Source: Actinomycetota bacterium
GTDB taxonomy: Bacteria; Actinomycetota; Actinomycetes; Streptosporangiales; Streptosporangiaceae
Length of the DNA: 9,315 nt
Direction: 5' to 3'
Assembly: GCA_003168295.1 (NCBI GenBank)
Contig: PMST01000658.1
Location: 7,795-17,109 of the forward strand
Positions 5,022-9,315 of this stretch are shown here, piece after piece. The stretch's first letter is position 1. Every line of letters begins with the position of its first letter. A model generated the notes under the pieces. That model did no database searches, was not told where the DNA came from, and was given only the letters and a program-made list of their open reading frames with translations. The translations under genes were made by a program, and so were the position numbers.

Positions 5022-6509
5022 ATGACAGTAACAGTGGACAGGAGCGTCGAGGAGTTCACCGCCGCCCCGCGACAGCTGTTCATCGGCGGGCAGTGGACCG
5101 ACGCGGCGTCGGGCAAGACGTTCGAGACGCCGAATCCGGCCACCGGCGAGACGCTCGCCCGGGTCGCCGAGGGCGACGCCGAGGACATCAACCGGGCGGT
5201 CCGCGCCGCGCGCGGAGCATTCGATGACGGGCCGTGGGGCAGGCTGACCCCGTCGGAGCGAGGCCGGATCATCTGGCGGATCGGTGACTTGATCCTGGAT
5301 CACGCCGATGAGCTGGCCCAGCTGGAGTCGCTGGATAACGGCAAGCCGGTCGCGGTCGCGCGGGGGGCCGATGTGCCGCTGGCCGCGGACCTGTTCCACT
5401 ATAGGGCCGGCTGGGCCACCAAGATCGAGGGCAACACGATTAACATCTCGGTGCCCTACATGCCCGGTGCGAACTTCCACTCCTACACGCTGCGGGAGCC
5501 GGTCGGCGTCGTAGGCCAGATCATCCCGTGGAACTTCCCGCTGCTGATGGCGGCGTGGAAGCTGGGCCCGGCGCTGACCAGGGCAACACCGTGGTGCTCA
5601 AGCCGGCCGAGCAGACCCCGCTGACCGCGCTGCGCCTGGCCGGCCTCATCGCCGAGGCCGGCGTGCCGGAAGGGGGTGGTGAACGCCGTCACCGGCTTTG
5701 GCGAGACCGCGGGCGCGGCGCTGGCCGCCCATCCCGACGTCGACAAGGTCGCCTTCACCGGCTCGACCGAGGTCGGCAGGCTGATCGTGCAGGCAGCGGC
5801 GGGGAACCTGAAGAAGGTCTCGCTGGAGCTCGGCGGCAAGAGCCCCAACATCGTGTTCGATGACGCCGAAGACAACGCGCTCGAGGGCGCGGCCAACGCG
5901 ATCTTCTTCAACCACGGTCAGTGCTGCGTGGCGGGCTCCCGGCTGTTCGTCCAGCAGGACCGGTTCGATGAGGTGGTGAACGGCGTCGCGGAGATCGCCA
6001 AGGGCATCAAGCTCGGTCCCGGTATGGAGGCCGGGACGCAAATGGGGCCGCTGGTCTCCGACGAGCAGCTGCGCCGCGTTACCGGCTTCCTGGAATCCGG
6101 CAAGGAAGACGGCGCTACCGCCTTGACCGGCGGCGGGCGGTACGGCGACCGCGGCTACTTCGTCGAGCCGACCGTCCTGACCAACACCCGGCCCGACATG
6201 AAGGTCGTCCGCGAGGAGATTTTCGGCCCGGTCGTGGTCGCTGCCCCGTTCAGCGACCTAGACGAGATCGCCGCCGCCGCCAACGATTCGGAGTACGGGC
6301 TCGGCGCCGGCATCTGGACCCGCGACATCTCCAAAGCCCATGCCCTGGCCAAGAAGCTCCGGGCCGGGACGGTCTGGATCAACTGCTACAACGTTTTTGA
6401 CGCCTCGCTGCCGTTCGGCGGGTACAAGCAGTCCGGCTGGGGCCGCGAGATGGGCCACGAAGTGCTCGAGGCCTACACCGAGGTCAAGGCGGTCACCACC
6501 CAGCTGTGA
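5022..6509 (+). pseudogene. Aldehyde dehydrogenase, interrupted by two opposite single-base indels
   Basis: The parent protein is an NAD(P)-dependent aldehyde dehydrogenase of about 495 residues that oxidises aldehydes to acids in the cytosol. The start ATG has a good SD (AGAGGGAG, 5006-5013). Frame 1 codes normally to L185 (5576). One base is missing at 5577-5581, where two residues are expected between PAL and [10 protein letters not shown]. Continuing in the original frame meets TGA at 5622-5624. The correct coding then lies one frame over until the G run 5672-5676, where one extra G restores the first frame ([10 protein letters not shown]). Without the indels, all catalytic residues are present: N171 (PWNFP), K194 (LKPAE), E269 (LELGGK) and C302 (GQCCVAGSR). 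The C-terminus is complete. Because a stop lies between the indels, they do not rescue each other. The good conservation elsewhere suggests either sequencing error or a very recent pseudogene. Confidence 0.9.
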
Positions 6510-6521
6510 CCCAGTCCTTCT

Positions 6522-6560
6522 AGCCGGGGCGGGGCGGTCCATCTCCGCCCTGCCCCGGCT
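6522..6560 (+). terminator. Strong hairpin after the aldehyde dehydrogenase
   Basis: A 16-bp stem (6522-6537 with 6545-6560, a single G-U pair at 6531/6551) closes a 7-nt loop, starting 12 nt after the stop codon. There is no U tract, as is often seen for hairpin terminators in high-GC actinomycetes. It probably ends the aldehyde dehydrogenase transcript. Confidence 0.75.
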
Positions 6561-6633
6561 GGGAGCCTCGACGCCCGGATCCTGATCACCCGGCAGGCCC
6601 TGCCGTTCGAGCTTCCCTGCACCGCTCCGCTAA

Positions 6634-6651
6634 GGTTACTTAACGGTAGCC
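6634..6651. promoter_or_regulatory. Candidate operator dyad upstream of the MBL-fold gene
   Basis: GGTTAC (6634-6639) and GTAGCC (6646-6651) form an imperfect inverted repeat (one mismatch) with a 6-nt centre (TTAACG). It lies about 58 nt before the hydrolase start, in the most AT-rich part of this gap, and overlaps a TANNNT sequence (TAAGGT, 6631-6636). The size suits a dimeric repressor, but no regulator is assigned. Confidence 0.3.
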
Positions 6652-6708
6652 CGGACCCCGCCGAGGGTCGTGGGTTCGCGGGACGGGACGGGAAGGACCA
6701 GCGACACG

Positions 6709-7767
6709 ATGAGCCATGCCGCGGCCGATAGGTACGCCTGGATCGAACCTGACGTCGAGGATCTCGGCGGCGGCGTATACCGGATCCCGCTGCCGCTGCC
6801 CATGGACGGGCTGAAGGCGGTCAACGTCTACGCAATCACCGATCCTGGCGGAGTCGACCTCATCGACGCCGGGATCGCGCTGGTCCCGGCGAGGGAACGG
6901 CTCACGGCGGCATTGCGGCAGCTCGGCTATGAGCTGGGTGACGTCCGGAACTTCTTCGTGACCCACATTCACATCGACCACTATTCCCTCGCCGTGGAGC
7001 TGCGGCGCACCTTTCACAGCCTGATCTCGCTGGGCGAGGACGAGCGCGCGAACCTGATCGCGACCAGAGAGCTGATGAACGGCAACGGCAGCCGGGAGCA
7101 GTTCTTCGGCTTTGACAGCTTGCGCAGGCTGGGCGCGGCGGAGCTGGAGGCCAGCCTGGCCGCGGCGAACCAGCGCCCGCCGGCGAGCGTCGCATGGGAG
7201 GATCCCGATCGCTGGCTGGCCGACGGGACCGACCTCGACCTGCGGACACGGACGCTGCGGGCGGTTCACACTCCTGGTCACACCCGCGGCCATCTGGTCT
7301 TTCACGACGCCGCGGCCCAGCTCATGTTCGCGGGCGACCACGTGCTCCCGCTGATCACTCCCTCGATCGGTTTCGAGGCCGCGGGCAACCGGCTGGCCCT
7401 GGCCGACTACCTCAGCTCGCTCGGACGGACCCTCGCGCTTCCTGATGCCCGGCTGCTGCCCGCTCACGGCCCGGTCACCGCCAGCACCCATGACCGGGTG
7501 AACGAGCTGCTCGCCCACCATGACATCCGCCTGGCGGAGATGTTCAGCGCCGTGCAGGCAGGTCACGCCACCCCGTACGAAGTGGCGAAGGCGATCAAAT
7601 GGACCAGGCGGCAGCACCCGTTCGGCGCGCTTGACCTGTTCAGCCAGATCCTGGCGATCAACGAGACCGCCGCGCACCTGGAGGTGCTCACGGTCCGCGG
7701 CCAGCTGACCCGTGAGGTGTCCGCCGAGGGCGTCGACCTCTACCAGGTCGCGGCGCCGCGGGACTAG
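6709..7767 (+). CDS. Metallo-beta-lactamase-fold hydrolase
   Basis: This 352-residue protein is a predicted cytosolic zinc hydrolase of the metallo-beta-lactamase superfamily. Metal ligands are visible: T85-H86-I-H88-I-D90-H91 (THxHxDH), H191 in HTPGHTRGH, D210 in FAGDH, and H253 in LPAHGP. Residues from about 263 to the end fit a C-terminal winged-helix-like domain as found in LACTB2-type members, so a thioesterase-like, glyoxalase II-like or ribonuclease activity cannot be separated from sequence alone. The ATG at 6709 is preferred over an in-frame GTG at 6670 because GGAAGGA (6691-6697) precedes it and it keeps a natural N-terminus (MSHAAADRYAWIEPDVEDLG). The gene is separated from the aldehyde dehydrogenase by a hairpin, so it is probably its own unit. 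It converges with fdhD, with 22 bp between the stop codons. Confidence 0.9.
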   Translation: MSHAAADRYAWIEPDVEDLGGGVYRIPLPLPMDGLKAVNVYAITDPGGVDLIDAGIALVPARERLTAALRQLGYELGDVRNFFVTHIHIDHYSLAVELRRTFHSLISLGEDERANLIATRELMNGNGSREQFFGFDSLRRLGAAELEASLAAANQRPPASVAWEDPDRWLADGTDLDLRTRTLRAVHTPGHTRGHLVFHDAAAQLMFAGDHVLPLITPSIGFEAAGNRLALADYLSSLGRTLALPDARLLPAHGPVTASTHDRVNELLAHHDIRLAEMFSAVQAGHATPYEVAKAIKWTRRQHPFGALDLFSQILAINETAAHLEVLTVRGQLTREVSAEGVDLYQVAAPRD

Positions 7768-7789
7768 CCGCCCTGGGCCGGCCGACGGG

Positions 7790-8641
7790 TTAGCCGACGG
7801 CCGCGGCAACGTCCTCGGTGATCACTCGCTGCGAGCCGGCGTAGACGTTCATCGTGGCGCCGCGCAGGAAGCCGATCAGGGTCATGCCGCCCTCTTCGGC
7901 CAGGGACACCGCCAGCGAAGACGGCGCGGACACCGCCGCCAGCACCGGAAGCCCGATCATGAGCGCCTTCTGTGCGAGCTCGAACGAGGCCCGCCCGCTG
8001 ACCAGCAGGACGTGCCCGGTTAGCGGGACCAGACCGGAGCGCAAGGCCCAGCCTGCCACCTTGTCCACCGCGTTGTGACGGCCGACGTCCTCCCGCAGCA
8101 CCAGCAGTGTGCCGTCCGGGGTAAACAGGCCGGCCGCGTGCAGGCCGCCGGTGCGGCTGAAGACCCGCTGTGCCTCCCTGAGCCGGTCGGGCAGGACGGC
8201 CAGCACGGCGGGGGACACCCGGACCGGATCGGCGGCCACGTCAAAGGCAGACCGGACCCGGATCGCCTCGATGCTGTCCTTGCCGCACACCCCGCACGCG
8301 CTGGTGGTGAGAAAGTTCCTGGCCGCGGACTGGCCCCCGTCGACCGCGTTGACGCGGGCCCTGAGCAGCCCGCCGTCGTCCGCGACGGTCACCGCGGCCA
8401 CGTTCTCGTCGCACATCCGGATCTCGCGTACCTCAGCGAGGCGGGTCAGCAGGCCCTCGGTGAACAAGAACCCCGCGGTCAGGTCGATGTCGTCTCCCGG
8501 GGTGCGCATCGTCACCATCAGCGGCTCGCCGTCCACCCGGATCTCGAGCGGCTCCTCCACCGCGAGCAGATCGGCCCGGTAATCCGCAGCACCGGATACC
8601 GGAACACGCAGTACTCGCCGCCTGGCCGTCGAAGTGCTCAT
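7790..8641 (-). CDS. fdhD: Formate dehydrogenase accessory sulfurtransferase FdhD
   Basis: FdhD passes sulfur from a cysteine desulfurase to the molybdenum cofactor of formate dehydrogenase, which needs the sulfido ligand for activity. The 283-residue protein shows the sulfur-carrying pair C116-G-V-C119 in SACGVCGKDSIE, and the family blocks MRTPGDDIDLTAGFLFTEG (45-63), REDVGRHNAVDKVAGW and VSGRASFELAQKA, with the conserved end segment GFLRGATMNVYAG. The length is typical. The ATG at 8639-8641 has no SD; TAATGT lies 6 nt upstream, so a leaderless transcript is likely. No formate dehydrogenase gene is in the window, so its client enzyme must be encoded elsewhere. The upstream minus-strand neighbour is the sigma factor gene, from which a hairpin separates it. 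Confidence 0.96.
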   Translation of the reverse strand: MSTSTARRRVLRVPVSGAADYRADLLAVEEPLEIRVDGEPLMVTMRTPGDDIDLTAGFLFTEGLLTRLAEVREIRMCDENVAAVTVADDGGLLRARVNAVDGGQSAARNFLTTSACGVCGKDSIEAIRVRSAFDVAADPVRVSPAVLAVLPDRLREAQRVFSRTGGLHAAGLFTPDGTLLVLREDVGRHNAVDKVAGWALRSGLVPLTGHVLLVSGRASFELAQKALMIGLPVLAAVSAPSSLAVSLAEEGGMTLIGFLRGATMNVYAGSQRVITEDVAAAVG

Positions 8642-8647
8642 AGACCG

Positions 8648-8653
8648 ACATTA
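8648..8653 (-). promoter_or_regulatory. Candidate -10 element of fdhD (leaderless)
   Basis: The minus strand reads TAATGT followed by 6 nt (CGGTCT) and the fdhD ATG, so transcription should start at or beside the start codon. There is no SD. A good -35 is not evident. Confidence 0.55.
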
Positions 8654-8669
8654 CGCCCGGTCATCTTCC

Positions 8670-8704
8670 GCTGTCCCCAACGGGCGGCGCCGGGTCCGGA
8701 CAGC
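8670..8704. repeat. Perfect 7-bp inverted repeat upstream of fdhD
   Basis: GCTGTCC (8670-8676) and GGACAGC (8698-8704) flank a 21-nt GC-rich centre. One arm falls near the -35 position of the fdhD promoter. It could be a spaced operator or a second stem after the sigma factor terminator; chance is also possible. Confidence 0.3.
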
Positions 8705-8708
8705 CAAA

Positions 8709-8739
8709 TGCCGGGCCCGGCGGGAGGTCGGGCCCGGCA
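8709..8739 (-). terminator. Terminator of the sigma factor gene
   Basis: An 11-bp perfect stem (8709-8719 with 8729-8739) closes a 9-nt loop and is followed on the minus strand by a short U run (TTT, 8706-8708). It lies 28 nt after the sigma factor stop codon and before fdhD, so it probably separates the two genes. Confidence 0.78.
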
Positions 8740-8767
8740 CATGGGTCGGGAGGCGAAAAGGAAGTAG

Positions 8768-9315
8768 TTAGACCGCGAAGTCGAGTAGCGGCTGGGCGCG
8801 GCTCGGGTGACGCAGCTTGGACAGCGACTGCTTCTCCAGCTGACGGATCCGCTCGCGGGTCAGGCCAAGCGCGCGGCCGATCTCATCCAGCGTGTGCGGA
8901 TTGCCGTCGTACAGGCCGAACCGCATCGCCATGATCGTCGCCTCGCGCGGCGTCAGCGCGTCGAGGGCCGAACGCAGTTGCTCCGCCATCAGCTGGCGGT
9001 CAACGAGCTCGGATGCCTCCGGCGCGTCGACGTCCTCGATCAGGTCGCCGATGCTGGTCTCGCCGTCCTCGCCGATGGTGGAGTCCAGGCTGATCGGCTG
9101 GCGGCTGGTACGCAGCAGCTCCTCGATCTGGTCCGGAGTCCGGTCAAGCTCGACGGCGAGTTCCTCGGGAGTCGGCTCGCGGCCCAGCTTCTGGTGCATG
9201 TCGCGCTCGACGCGGCTCAGCTTGCTGAGCATCTCCAGGACGTGGACCGGCAGCCGGATGGTCCGGGCCGAGTCGGCGAAACCACGCTGGATGGCCTGCC
9301 TGATCCACCACATGG
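8768..9315 (-). CDS. RpoD/Hrd-type sigma-70 factor, C-terminal part (runs off right edge)
   Basis: This RNA polymerase sigma subunit directs promoter recognition. About 181 residues are present. They begin inside region 2.4 with WWIRQAIQRGFADSARTIRLP, which contacts the -10 element. Region 3 follows (VHVLEMLSKLSRVERDMHQK to about residue 70), then the linker (SLDSTIGEDGETSIGDLIED). Region 4 comes next, with the -35 helix-turn-helix TLDEIGRALGLTRERIRQLE (141-160). The Met at 9311-9313 is internal, since the family reads TYAxWWIRQ here; the true start is beyond the window. Group 1 (housekeeping, HrdB-like) and group 2 (alternative Hrd) members cannot be told apart without the N-terminal half. 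The TAA stop at 8768-8770 is followed by a terminator hairpin. Confidence 0.95.
   Translation of the reverse strand, partial: MWWIRQAIQRGFADSARTIRLPVHVLEMLSKLSRVERDMHQKLGREPTPEELAVELDRTPDQIEELLRTSRQPISLDSTIGEDGETSIGDLIEDVDAPEASELVDRQLMAEQLRSALDALTPREATIMAMRFGLYDGNPHTLDEIGRALGLTRERIRQLEKQSLSKLRHPSRAQPLLDFAV

Noticed and set aside
5577..5676. Programmed ribosomal frameshifting in the aldehyde dehydrogenase
   Set aside because: The two events are of opposite sign and there is no known slippery heptamer with a downstream pseudoknot at either site. Single-domain aldehyde dehydrogenases are not known to need recoding.
6670..6708. Upstream GTG start for the MBL-fold hydrolase
   Set aside because: It would add 13 residues (VGSRDGTGRTSDT) translated from the SD region itself; the ATG at 6709 follows a GGAAGGA site.
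7781..7807. GCCGACGG direct repeat and CGGCCG inverted arms between the convergent hydrolase and fdhD genes, considered as a shared terminator
   Set aside because: The pairing is short with a long loop and there is no U tract on either strand; part of it is fdhD coding sequence.
6640..7809. 389-codon minus-strand open frame opposite the MBL-fold gene
   Set aside because: The plus strand carries all metal-binding motifs; the antisense product shows no recognisable domain and overlaps the start of another real gene.
8075..8767. Plus-strand open frame opposite fdhD
   Set aside because: FdhD motifs on the minus strand are unambiguous; the antisense frame is a compositional artefact.
1..9315. 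Mobile elements, attachment sites, tRNA genes or CRISPR
   Set aside because: No transposase or integrase frame, no terminal inverted repeats, no tRNA-like cloverleaf and no regularly spaced repeats were seen; the only tandem repeat is coding.

Overview
The window comes from a GC-rich actinomycete chromosome. The evidence is strong G/C third-position bias in every gene, GTG and TTG starts, -10 elements sitting 6-7 nt before start codons without a Shine-Dalgarno (SD) site (the leaderless pattern common in Actinobacteria), a CGNR zinc-finger regulator, and an RpoD/Hrd-type sigma factor. No mobile element, tRNA, rRNA or CRISPR array was seen, and no gene-free stretch exceeds 300 bases.

Left part (1-2048, minus strand): the N-terminal half of a tryptophanyl-tRNA synthetase gene runs off the left edge. 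It is preceded by a compact, complete ribosome-mediated transcription attenuator: a 13-residue leader peptide with tandem Trp codons, mutually exclusive 1:2, 2:3 and 3:4 hairpins, and a U-tract terminator. Upstream on the same strand is an MFS exporter whose C-terminal tail is three tandem 16-residue repeats.

Centre (2049-4914, plus strand): only 23 bp separate the MFS start from a divergent CGNR zinc-finger regulator, and the two candidate -10 hexamers overlap. The regulator is followed 13 nt later by an aldo/keto reductase and then by an LtrA-family membrane protein, which probably form one operon. Next (5022-6509) is an NAD(P)-dependent aldehyde dehydrogenase with all catalytic residues but two opposite single-base indels about 95 nt apart, so the gene as read is broken. 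A strong hairpin closes it. A metallo-beta-lactamase-fold hydrolase (6709-7767) follows.

Right part (7790-9315, minus strand): fdhD, the sulfurtransferase that activates formate dehydrogenase, converges on the hydrolase gene. A terminator hairpin lies between fdhD and the C-terminal part of a principal-type sigma-70 factor that leaves the window on the right.

Most of the genes are ordinary housekeeping or accessory metabolism. The clearest special feature is the trpS attenuator, whose leader peptide itself appears to be leaderless. The MFS/CGNR divergent pair and the broken aldehyde dehydrogenase are the other points worth checking. I found no convincing new multi-gene system.
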